Source of the DNA: Thermoplasmata archaeon
Lineage (GTDB): Archaea > Thermoplasmatota > Thermoplasmata > JAGHBH01
Assembly: GCA_021161085.1 (NCBI GenBank)
Contig: JAGHBH010000107.1
Span: forward strand, 1-7,070
Direction of reading: 5' to 3'
DNA: 7,070 nt
The notes under the pieces were generated by a model, which ran no database searches, was not told where the DNA came from, and saw only the letters and a list, made by a program, of their open reading frames with translations. The position numbers and the translations under genes were made by a program. Each line of letters begins with the position of its first letter. Position 1 is the stretch's first letter. Shown here piece after piece: positions 1 to 5,219 of this stretch.

Positions 1-84
1 CCCCTGGCCAGGATGGTTGACGTGGAGACCGTCAGGCTGCTGAGAGAGAGGTATCCCGATGCCCCGGTGGTGGCCTACGTGAAC
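1..84 (+). pseudogene. nadA: Inverted copy of an internal nadA segment, extending the true nadA reading
   Basis: Read on the plus strand from base 1 in frame 1, this gives PLARMVDVETV...PVVAYVN, the same residues as the minus-strand nadA copy but with three more conserved residues (YVN, bases 76-84). Quinolinate synthases normally read PVVAYVN at this place, whereas the minus-strand copy reads PVVACSRR. So the left arm plus loop is the authentic downstream sequence of nadA in inverted orientation. After base 84 the plus frame reads back through the complementary arm and has no homology. This is not a separate gene; it is either a chimeric join in the assembly or one half of an inverted duplication. 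Confidence 0.85.
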
Positions 85-160
85 AGGCCACCACCGGGGC
101 ATCGGGATACCTCTCTCTCAGCAGCCTGACGGTCTCCACGTCAACCATCCTGGCCAGGGG
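1..160. repeat. Perfect 76-bp inverted repeat with 8-base loop
   Basis: Bases 1-76 are the exact reverse complement of 85-160, with no mismatch; the loop is 77-84 (acgtgaac). The palindrome starts at the first base of the window, so the left arm may run further. It lies inside the nadA coding sequence, and the loop itself is nadA sequence (the YVN codons). A perfect palindrome this long inside a conserved gene, at an edge, is the typical mark of a fold-back chimera from whole-genome amplification or of a contig-end artefact. A real inverted duplication would destroy nadA. Confidence 0.95.
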
Positions 161-487
161 GCATACGGAGGCTGGCTCCGGGGAGATGACACGCCTGGAT
201 GGGTTTACCAGAAAAGCCGTCTCGGCCATGAACCATACACCGCAGACCATAATGGTGTCCAAATCGGTCTCACGGGCCTTGAGAGCCATGGCCAGGGAAT
301 CCCCCACAATATCCCCTATATCCTGCACCTCTGGACGCTGGTAGTTGTGGACAAGGATGAGGACACCCTTTTCCTCGGCGAGCCTTCTTATCTCCCGCTG
401 CATCTCGTCCGCGGACATGGAGCGGTATCTCTCGGGCACCTCACCCCCACCCCCCACGCCGCCGTCACGGGGCACGGGTTCCATCAT
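32..487 (-). CDS. nadA: Quinolinate synthase NadA, N-terminal part, cut off by a palindrome
   Basis: NadA condenses iminoaspartate with dihydroxyacetone phosphate to quinolinate, using a [4Fe-4S] cluster, in the cytoplasm. The match is clear from about residue 27: HNYQRPEVQDIGDIVGDSL (residues 48-66, the family's H-x-YQ-PEVQ-D...GDSL block), then CGVWFMAETA (82-91), whose Cys82 is the expected first cluster ligand, then CPLARMVD and RYPDAPVVA (127-134 end of homology). The family is about 300 or more residues long, so more than half, with the other two cluster cysteines, is missing. Only 86-487 is trustworthy: from residue 135 the frame runs into the second arm of the palindrome and gives a non-homologous tail (CSRRPPPGH...) ending in TGA at 32-34. 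The start ATG at 487 is chosen because a TATA box lies 22 bases upstream, which fits a leaderless message; the first 25 residues include a Gly-rich stretch (GGVGGGG) not typical of the family, and Met24 is an alternative. The gene lies downstream of the phosphoesterase with an 89-base gap. Identity is certain; the 3' end is not. Confidence 0.93.
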   Translation of the reverse strand: MMEPVPRDGGVGGGGEVPERYRSMSADEMQREIRRLAEEKGVLILVHNYQRPEVQDIGDIVGDSLAMALKARETDLDTIMVCGVWFMAETAFLVNPSRRVISPEPASVCPLARMVDVETVRLLRERYPDAPVVACSRRPPPGHRDTSLSAA

Positions 488-504
488 GAAGCCCGGGAAG
501 AACA

Positions 505-515
505 GGGGGTATATA
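505..515 (-). promoter_or_regulatory. nadA promoter: TATA box followed by CCCCC
   Basis: On the minus strand TATATA (510-515) is followed at once by CCCCC (505-509) and then, 22 bases after the TATA hexamer, by the ATG at 487. The TATA centre is about 25 bases before the ATG, the usual distance to an archaeal transcription start, so the message is probably leaderless. No Shine-Dalgarno site is seen before this ATG, in agreement. The nadC promoter has the same layout and spacing. Confidence 0.65.
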
Positions 516-576
516 CGCTTTTACCCTCAAACACACCGAAACACATGCCCGGCCTCATTCCCCCTTTCCCGGCTGC

Positions 577-1329
577 CTACACCTCTTGTTGGGCCTCCCT
601 GACCTCCCCCACCGTGCCGAACCTCAGCAGCCCGATCTCCGTGACCGCATACACAACGGCCAGGTCCATGTCCACACCGGAGAGCAACGGGGAGAGAAAA
701 TCTCCCTTGAGAACATCGTTCCCCCGGGCCAGAGGACTGAAAGCGGGAAGAACCAGAATGCCGCCCTCCCGCATGGGCAGATGGAGAAAACACCGGGTCT
801 TGACCACGGCCCCGGAGGCGTCACGCAACGCCACCGCAGGATGCTCGTGACCCAGGACCAGCATCCTCTCCATATCCTCCCCACCCACCATTTCAACGGC
901 CCCCTCCCACTTATGGCCGTGGAGGAATAAAACCCCATCGTGGGTGTGGGAGGAGACCAGGGGAACACCCTTCCTCCTCAAGATGGTGGAGAGGAAATTG
1001 TCGTGGTTCCCCCTCACCACCACCACCTCCGCCCAGGATAGAAGCGCGTCCAGAACCTCCTCCACCTCCTCCCACTCCTGACCCAAATTCCTGTCGAAGG
1101 CATGTTTGAAATCCCCGTTGACCAGGATGACATCCGGAGATAGGGCGGACATGGTCCTGTCCACCGCCCTCAATATCTCCTCCATCTGCACCCTGGGAAT
1201 GAAGGTTCCCTCCTCGCCGAGAGCGGCCTCGTATCCTATATGCAGGTCCGCCATGGCCACCAGACCGTTTACCAGCACCGCCCCTGTGTTGTACAGCAAC
1301 ACCCCGGGGGAGACCTCCACCCTGTCCAT
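577..1329 (-). CDS. SbcD/Mre11-related archaeal metallophosphoesterase (COG1407 type)
   Basis: A 250-residue calcineurin-like phosphoesterase. All metal-binding motifs are present and in order: ADLHIGYE (Asp28, His30), NGDFKHAF (Asp73, with the GDxKH form typical of this subfamily), VVRGNHDN (Asn108, His109), LFLHGHK (His137, His139) and LGHEHP (His161, His163). Length and motif forms match the archaeal group named SbcD-related putative phosphoesterase, related to the bacterial DNA-ligase-associated PdeM; the helicase/ligase partners of PdeM are not in this window. It should be a soluble, metal-dependent (probably Mn2+) hydrolase of a phosphoester; the natural substrate is not known to me. 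It starts 30 bases after the nadC stop, with AGGGAGG (1338-1344) 8 bases before the ATG, so it is most likely translated from the nadC message. Its place between nadC and nadA suggests, but does not prove, a nucleotide-linked role. Confidence 0.9.
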   Translation of the reverse strand: MDRVEVSPGVLLYNTGAVLVNGLVAMADLHIGYEAALGEEGTFIPRVQMEEILRAVDRTMSALSPDVILVNGDFKHAFDRNLGQEWEEVEEVLDALLSWAEVVVVRGNHDNFLSTILRRKGVPLVSSHTHDGVLFLHGHKWEGAVEMVGGEDMERMLVLGHEHPAVALRDASGAVVKTRCFLHLPMREGGILVLPAFSPLARGNDVLKGDFLSPLLSGVDMDLAVVYAVTEIGLLRFGTVGEVREAQQEV

Positions 1330-1337
1330 GACCCGGG

Positions 1338-1344
1338 CCTCCCT
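1338..1344 (-). promoter_or_regulatory. Shine-Dalgarno site of the phosphoesterase gene
   Basis: AGGGAGG on the minus strand lies 8 bases before the ATG at 1329. It fixes that start and, unlike the TATA-driven nadC and nadA starts, marks the gene as an internal operon member. Confidence 0.6.
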
Positions 1345-1359
1345 GACAGCCGCCGGAGG

Positions 1360-2229
1360 TCACGGGCTCCCGATGGCCGGTTCGACGGCGTCCTTTTCTG
1401 GTTCAACGGTCATGGAAACATCCACATGGCCGGCGTCCAGGGTCAGAAAACTGGCGGAGATGACGTCGGCGCACAGAGCGTAATCCCCCAGGTTTTCCCG
1501 GGTTATGCCTCCCGAGACCTCCACAACCACCCAGGGCCTGCGCTCCTTCACCGCATGATAGCATTCCGCAGCATCCCCCGGAGCCATGTTGTCCAGCATG
1601 ATGACGTCCGCCCCGGCGTCCACCGCCTCCAGGGCCATATCCAGGGTCTCCACCTCCACCTCAACCACATGATACGGGTCCCTCTTGGCCCGCAAAACGG
1701 CCTCACGCACACCACCGATCATGGCGATGTGGTTGTCCTTTATCAACACCATGTCGTCCAGCCTCCACCGGTGCCTCAGACCCCCGCCTATTTCCACGGC
1801 CCTCTTCTCGAAGAACCTGAAACCGGGGGTGGTCTTCCTGGTGGCGGCCACACGGACGGAGGGGTTGACACCGCGGAGGATATCCACCGCCTCCCTCGTC
1901 ACCGTGGCTATGGCGCTCATCCTGGAAACGAGGTTCAACGCCAGCCTCTCCCCCGCCAAAAGAGCCTCCACCGGGCCACGGCACCGCAGGGCTTCGGCGC
2001 CCGCCTCCACCCTGTCGCCGTCGGAAACAAGGGGCTCAACGGCGCAGCCCAGGATGTCAAACACCATGGCCGCCTCACGCAGTCCGGCTGCAACACAGCC
2101 CTCTCCGAACACCATCGAGCCGCGTCCCGGGACACCACCAAGGTCCAGTGTTCCCGTGGTGATATCCCCCCACCCCAGGTCTTCACGGAGGAACTCCTCC
2201 AGACGACTACGGACATACATCTCTTCCAT
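1360..2229 (-). CDS. nadC: Nicotinate-nucleotide pyrophosphorylase (quinolinate phosphoribosyltransferase)
   Basis: NadC joins quinolinate and PRPP, releasing CO2 and PPi, to give nicotinate mononucleotide, the step after NadA in de novo NAD synthesis. The 289-residue protein has the family blocks in order: LREDLGWGDITT (14-25), NLVSRMSAIAT (99-109), ATRKTTPGFR (129-138) with the basic quinolinate-binding residues, EKRAVEIGGGLRHR (141-154), LIKDNH (162-167), VEVEVE (189-194), IMLDN (210-214) and VEVSGGI (236-242). The length fits the usual 280 or so residues. The frame could begin at a TTG at 2268, adding 13 residues, but the TATA box at 2252-2257 lies inside that extension, 22 bases before the ATG at 2229, so the ATG start of a leaderless message is preferred. 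One oddity: the late block usually written ISxGxLT reads ISASFLT here (257-263), with Ser in place of Gly. The thioredoxin-like gene ends 45 bases upstream; the phosphoesterase follows. Confidence 0.96.
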   Translation of the reverse strand: MEEMYVRSRLEEFLREDLGWGDITTGTLDLGGVPGRGSMVFGEGCVAAGLREAAMVFDILGCAVEPLVSDGDRVEAGAEALRCRGPVEALLAGERLALNLVSRMSAIATVTREAVDILRGVNPSVRVAATRKTTPGFRFFEKRAVEIGGGLRHRWRLDDMVLIKDNHIAMIGGVREAVLRAKRDPYHVVEVEVETLDMALEAVDAGADVIMLDNMAPGDAAECYHAVKERRPWVVVEVSGGITRENLGDYALCADVISASFLTLDAGHVDVSMTVEPEKDAVEPAIGSP

Positions 2230-2246
2230 GGATACAGGATGGACAC

Positions 2247-2257
2247 GGGGGTTTAAA
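2247..2257 (-). promoter_or_regulatory. nadC promoter: TATA box followed by CCCCC
   Basis: On the minus strand TTTAAA (2252-2257, preceded by more T) is followed by CCCCC (2247-2251), and the ATG at 2229 lies 22 bases after the hexamer. Spacing and the C5 run are the same as at nadA. It occupies the 45-base gap after the thioredoxin-like gene, so nadC has its own start of transcription; a leaderless message is inferred. Confidence 0.6.
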
Positions 2258-2274
2258 AATGTTGGCAACTGCCT

Positions 2275-2595
2275 CTACGAGCTCGCCTCCTCCCTGCACA
2301 GCTCCTCTATCTTCTTCACCAGCTTGGAGCGGATGGCCACCATTATCTCCCTGCCGTCCTTGTCCTTGGCCATCTTGTATCCCTCCCGATAGAACTCCCC
2401 ATCCACCTCCAGAAAGGGGGCCGGGGCATCATTCACCATCTCATGGAAGGCCAGAACGCTCAGTCCGTCCGCCGTCCTCACATCCACCACATCCACCACA
2501 TCATCCACACCGGGGAGGTCCTTGATATGGCTCTTCACATACTCACACGCCTGGCAATCCGCCTTGGTCACCAGCACCGCACGCTTCCTGGCCAT
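2275..2595 (-). CDS. Small thioredoxin/glutaredoxin-fold protein with CQAC motif
   Basis: A 106-residue soluble protein. RAVLVTKADCQACEYVKSHI (residues 5-24) is a beta strand, a C-x-x-C redox site (Cys14, Cys17) and a helix, as in thioredoxins and glutaredoxins. APAPFLEVDG (57-66) matches the strand after the cis-proline (Pro60) that faces the active site. Between them is an acidic, repetitive strand (DDVVDVVDV), and the C-terminus is a Lys/Glu-rich helix. No signal peptide or membrane segment is seen, so it probably acts in the cytoplasm as a thiol-disulfide reductant or sensor; its partner is unknown. The start at 2595 is chosen because homology begins there and GAGGTG lies 6 bases upstream; the frame is open to an ATG at 2733, but that extra stretch looks non-coding. 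The neighbours are the NAD genes, in the same direction, but nadC has its own promoter, so co-regulation is only possible. Confidence 0.75.
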   Translation of the reverse strand: MARKRAVLVTKADCQACEYVKSHIKDLPGVDDVVDVVDVRTADGLSVLAFHEMVNDAPAPFLEVDGEFYREGYKMAKDKDGREIMVAIRSKLVKKIEELCREEASS

Positions 2596-2660
2596 GCACA
2601 CCACCTCAAAGTACCGCCCGCCCAGAGGGAGGGGGCCGGCGGCGGAGACAACGCACAAGC

Positions 2661-2690
2661 GGTATAAGAGGATGTTGGAGGTATAGAGGG
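2661..2690 (-). promoter_or_regulatory. Possible promoter of the thioredoxin-like gene
   Basis: Two TATA-like elements read on the minus strand: CTTATACC (2661-2668) and CTCTATAC (2681-2688). From the nearer one, transcription would begin near 2638, giving a leader of about 40 bases that carries the GAGGTG site. A third AT-rich candidate (TATAAAAAA near 2733-2741) would give a much longer leader. The choice among them cannot be made from sequence alone. Confidence 0.3.
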
Positions 2691-2766
2691 AATAGGGTGA
2701 AAAAGAGGTATCCTTGGCGCATGAACTACTCATTTTTTATACAAAAAACCATAATTTTTTCAGGAA

Positions 2767-2778
2767 GGTTTATAAACC
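2767..2778 (+). promoter_or_regulatory. TATA box of the small plus-strand gene (palindromic)
   Basis: The 12 bases GGTTTATAAACC form a perfect palindrome around a TATA core, preceded by purine-rich ggaa that could serve as the TFB-recognition element. Transcription would begin near 2798-2800, leaving a leader of about 15 bases with AGGAAGG (2801-2807) 6 bases before the ATG at 2814. Because it is symmetrical it could also fire on the minus strand, though the leader to 2595 would then be about 150 bases. Confidence 0.55.
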
Positions 2779-2813
2779 TGCCTGGTGTTGCCCCTCCGAG
2801 AGGAAGGGTGTGG

Positions 2814-3044
2814 ATGGACCCACAGATCGAGAAGATCATCGAGACCCTGGAGGAATACGCCGGTCCCATCTCCCGCTTCGTTGTCGCCAAACAGGTGACG
2901 GACATGGAGGGGGACATGGAGGAATTCCCCGAGTACCTGTTGCCCCAGCTCGTGGACAGATGTATAGAGGCTGCCATCTTCAACCCAGCACTCAAGGAAA
3001 AGGCGAAGAGGAGACTATCCGCGGTCATACGATCCAGTGAATGA
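2814..3044 (+). CDS. Conserved-looking small helical protein of unknown function
   Basis: A 76-residue protein that I cannot assign to a named family. It is predicted to be nearly all helix: an acidic first helix (QIEKIIETLEEYAGPI, 4-19), a second segment RFVVAKQVTDM (21-31), an acidic turn (EGDMEEFPE), then LPQLVDRCIEAAIF (43-56) and a basic final helix (KEKAKRRLSAVIRS). The pattern aGPISRFVVaKQ, followed by LPxLvdR, vaguely recalls small helical modules found in regulatory proteins, but this is only an impression. There is one cysteine (Cys50), no metal motif, no signal peptide and no membrane segment. The start is set by the TATA box at 2767-2778 and AGGAAGG at 2801-2807; the longer upstream frame (to 2697) would include the promoter itself. 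It is the only plus-strand gene in the window, stops 30 bases from the end of oppF, and has its own promoter, so it is probably a free-standing gene. Confidence 0.65.
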   Translation: MDPQIEKIIETLEEYAGPISRFVVAKQVTDMEGDMEEFPEYLLPQLVDRCIEAAIFNPALKEKAKRRLSAVIRSSE

Positions 3045-3074
3045 GAGGGACCGTGAAACTATAAAGGGCGGGGT

Positions 3075-4061
3075 TCATATCTCACCCCTCTCCACCAGAT
3101 GGCAGGCACACATGTGTCCGTCCTTGACCTCCACCAGAGAGGGCTCTCTCTCGGCACAGATGTCGGTGGCATACACACACCTGGTTCTGAACACACAGCC
3201 GGAAGGCCTCTCGAGGGCGGAGGGCATCTCTCCGGTGAGCGGAAGAGGCGTCCTCTCCCGGGTCGGGTCGGCCACCGGCACCGCCTTTATCAACGCTCTG
3301 GTGTACGGGTGGAGGGGCTCCTTTATCACACCCTCCGTATCCGCCATCTCCACTATCTTGCCGAGGTACATCACGGCCATCCTGTCGGACATATATCTGG
3401 CCACGGATATGTCGTGGGTTATGAGTATGAAAGCCATGCCGTATTTTTCCCGGAGTCCCAGGAGCAACTGCATGACACCCGCCCGTATGGACACATCCAG
3501 CATGGAGACCGGTTCGTCGGCCACTATGAACGCCGGATCCACCACAAGGGCCCGTGCTATGGAAACCCTCTGCCTCTCTCCGCCGCTGAGCTCGTGGGGG
3601 AACCTCTCCAGATATTCCTCCACCGGCCTCAATCCGGCGTCTTCCAGGGCTTTCAGGGTGCGGTCGGCCATCTCCTCCGGCGTCCCCATTTGATAATTCC
3701 TGAGGGGTTCCACCACCCACTGGGAGACGGTCATCCGGGGGTTGAGGGACGCATAGGGGTCCTGGAATATCATCTGCATCTTTCGCCTGAACTTCTTCAG
3801 CTCCCCACCGGCCAGACCCGCTATATCCGTCCCCTGGAAGAATATAGAGCCCTCGGTGGGTCTCTCCAGCCTGACCACGAGCCTTCCTATGGTGGTCTTG
3901 CCGCATCCCGTCTCCCCCACCAGGCCGAACACCTCCCTCTCCCCCACGGAAAAGGTGACACCGTCTACAGCTCTCACATATTTGGGTTTCGAGAAAAGTC
4001 TGTCTTTCTTGAGCTCGAAGTATTTCTTCAGGCCCACGATATCCAAGACGTTACCATTCAT
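3075..4061 (-). CDS. oppF: Oligopeptide/dipeptide ABC transporter ATP-binding protein, OppF/DppF type
   Basis: A 328-residue cytoplasmic ATPase that, paired with the OppD-like protein, powers peptide import through the two permeases. Motifs: Walker A GETGCGKTT (49-57), Q-loop IFQDPYASLNP (98-108, Gln100), signature LSGGERQR (158-165), Walker B FIVADEP (178-184, catalytic Glu183) and H-loop ITHD (His216). After the nucleotide-binding domain comes the Opp/Dpp C-terminal region (HPYTRALIKAVP, 251-262) and a cysteine group, Cys289, Cys295, Cys302, Cys318, Cys320, corresponding to the [4Fe-4S] site known for this family. The start is the ATG at 4061, in an 11-base overlap with the end of oppD, because homology begins just after it; the frame is open upstream to 4160 but only within oppD. 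The overlap implies translational coupling. The OppF-like, not OppD-like, call rests on the QDPYASLNPR form of the Q-loop and gene order; the substrate (peptide or other) is inferred. Confidence 0.93.
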   Translation of the reverse strand: MNGNVLDIVGLKKYFELKKDRLFSKPKYVRAVDGVTFSVGEREVFGLVGETGCGKTTIGRLVVRLERPTEGSIFFQGTDIAGLAGGELKKFRRKMQMIFQDPYASLNPRMTVSQWVVEPLRNYQMGTPEEMADRTLKALEDAGLRPVEEYLERFPHELSGGERQRVSIARALVVDPAFIVADEPVSMLDVSIRAGVMQLLLGLREKYGMAFILITHDISVARYMSDRMAVMYLGKIVEMADTEGVIKEPLHPYTRALIKAVPVADPTRERTPLPLTGEMPSALERPSGCVFRTRCVYATDICAEREPSLVEVKDGHMCACHLVERGEI

Positions 4062-5130
4062 CTCCAGCACTCTCCGCTGCGGCCTTATGACACCAGACAA
4101 CATGATTCGGGCCCACCACGGTGGCCTCCGGAGTCTCCCTGGAGCATACGGATTTCGCAAAGGGACACCGGGGGTGGAACCTGCATCCCCCGGGCGGGTT
4201 CACCAGAGGCGGCGGACTTCCGGGTATGGACTGGAGGCGTGCGAGAAGGGTCTCCTTGTCTCCCTTGATGGTCGGTATGGAGTTCAGGAGACCCATGGTG
4301 TATGGATGTCTGGGGTCCATGAAGAGGTCCAGGGTGTTGCCGGTCTCCGCGAGCCGTCCGGCGTACATCACCGCCATCCTGTCAGATATCTCCGCCACCG
4401 TGGATATGTCGTGGCTTATCATTATCATGGCCATCCTGTACTCTTTCTGGATGTTCTTTATCTCCCCCAGTATCTTGTACTGGGTGATGACATCCAGCGC
4501 CGTTGTTGGCTCGTCCGCTATCATCAGGGGCGGGTTGAGGGCCAGGGCCATGGCTATGAGGGCTCTCTGCTTCATGCCGCCGCTGTACTCGTGGGGATAT
4601 TTGTCTATCCGGTCCTTGGCTATGCCGACGATATCATACAGCTCCTCCACCCTGCGCCTGGCCGCCTCCTGCATGGCCTTGGAGGTATGCTTCTGATTCT
4701 CGGACAGCTCCAGATAGGCCATCTTCCCCAGAGCATCCGGATGTGCCAGTATGGCCTCCTCTATCTGCCTGCCCACCTTGTAAACCGGATTGAGGGCGTC
4801 CATCGCCCCCTGGAAGATGATGCTTATGTCCCTCCACCTCACCTTCCTTATCTCGGGATGAAACAGGTTTATCGTCCCGTCCCTGTTGATGTACTGGAGC
4901 AAGTCCCTGCCCTTGAACAGTATCTCGCCGCCCTTGACGTACGCATTCTTGGGCAGAAGCTGGGTAATGGCATAGGCCGTGGTGGTCTTTCCGCAGCCGC
5001 TCTCCCCCACTATGCCCAGGGTCTCTCCCTCATCCACGAAGAAGGAGACGCCGTCCACTGCCTCTACCCACCCCTCCCTCACCTTGAAGTATATCCTCAG
5101 ATCCTTTACCTCTAAGAGATGCATGGTCAT
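4051..5130 (-). CDS. oppD: Oligopeptide/dipeptide ABC transporter ATP-binding protein, OppD/DppD type
   Basis: A 359-residue cytoplasmic ATPase, partner of the OppF-like protein. Motifs: Walker A GESGCGKTT (42-50), Q-loop IIFQGAMDALNP (104-115, Gln107; QGxMxALNP is the OppD/DppD form), signature YSGGMKQR (182-189), Walker B LMIADEPTTALD (202-213) and H-loop ISHD (His240). The C-terminal part has the Opp/Dpp extension (HPYTMGLLNSIP, 275-286; PGSPPPLVNPPGGCRFHPRC) and four cysteines, Cys316, Cys322, Cys329 and Cys347, fitting the family's [4Fe-4S] site. A 35-residue insert between about 125 and 160 includes a charged helix (MAYLELSENQKHTSK) longer than usual. GGAGAG (5134-5139) precedes the ATG at 5130, supporting that start over Met3. 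The gap to the permease is 89 bases; the oppF gene overlaps its end. Confidence 0.95.
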   Translation of the reverse strand: MTMHLLEVKDLRIYFKVREGWVEAVDGVSFFVDEGETLGIVGESGCGKTTTAYAITQLLPKNAYVKGGEILFKGRDLLQYINRDGTINLFHPEIRKVRWRDISIIFQGAMDALNPVYKVGRQIEEAILAHPDALGKMAYLELSENQKHTSKAMQEAARRRVEELYDIVGIAKDRIDKYPHEYSGGMKQRALIAMALALNPPLMIADEPTTALDVITQYKILGEIKNIQKEYRMAMIMISHDISTVAEISDRMAVMYAGRLAETGNTLDLFMDPRHPYTMGLLNSIPTIKGDKETLLARLQSIPGSPPPLVNPPGGCRFHPRCPFAKSVCSRETPEATVVGPNHVVWCHKAAAESAGDEW

Positions 5131-5133
5131 CTA

Positions 5134-5139
5134 CTCTCC
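5134..5139 (-). promoter_or_regulatory. Shine-Dalgarno site of oppD
   Basis: GGAGAG on the minus strand lies 3 bases before the ATG at 5130 (5 bases counted from GGAG). No TATA box is visible in the 89-base gap up to the permease stop, so oppD is probably read from the permease message. Confidence 0.5.
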
Positions 5140-5219
5140 GACTGCAGCTCCGTTTCATCCGTCATTCTCATCTTCCGTCTGTCTCCTCTTGTTATTTTGC
5201 CTGTTTCCGCCTACCCATT

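Larger units (their letters stand above)
2596..2813. other. Divergent intergenic region with AT-rich core
   Basis: This 218-base stretch separates the minus-strand thioredoxin-like gene from the plus-strand small gene. The half near the former is G+C-rich. The part from about 2728 to 2776 is AT-rich, with runs of six A or T, in strong contrast to the rest of the window, and holds the TATA box of the plus-strand gene and TATA-like sequences for the minus strand. No RNA gene or coding sequence is recognised. Confidence 0.6.

Noticed and set aside
77..84. Palindrome at 1-160 as an origin, attachment site or mobile-element end
   Set aside because: Arms and loop are all nadA coding sequence, with no transposase, target duplication or iterated motif; a copying artefact explains it better.
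1240..2256. Long open frame on the plus strand opposite nadC (338 codons)
   Set aside because: It is antisense to a well-supported conserved gene; its His/Gly/Pro-rich translation resembles no family and is what a G+C-rich reverse frame gives.
2230..2268. TTG start adding 13 residues to NadC
   Set aside because: The TATA box lies inside that stretch, at the right distance for transcription to begin at the ATG at 2229.
2264..2273. Short hairpin (ggcaactgcc) followed on the minus strand by T5 after the thioredoxin-like gene, as a terminator
   Set aside because: The stem is only four base pairs and the T run is better explained as the nadC TATA box.
2480..2505. Tandem catccacca repeat
   Set aside because: It simply encodes the repeated Val-Asp stretch (DDVVDVVDV) of the thioredoxin-like protein.
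2596..2733. N-terminal extension of the thioredoxin-like protein to an ATG at 2733
   Set aside because: The extra 46 residues have no homology pattern, cover the candidate TATA boxes, and a Shine-Dalgarno site lies just before the ATG at 2595.
3099..4268. Long plus-strand frame opposite oppF
   Set aside because: It mirrors the third-position G+C bias of oppF and has no recognisable domain or promoter.
3856..5115. 419-codon plus-strand frame opposite oppD
   Set aside because: Antisense shadow of an ATPase gene with all motifs intact; no start signal or homology.
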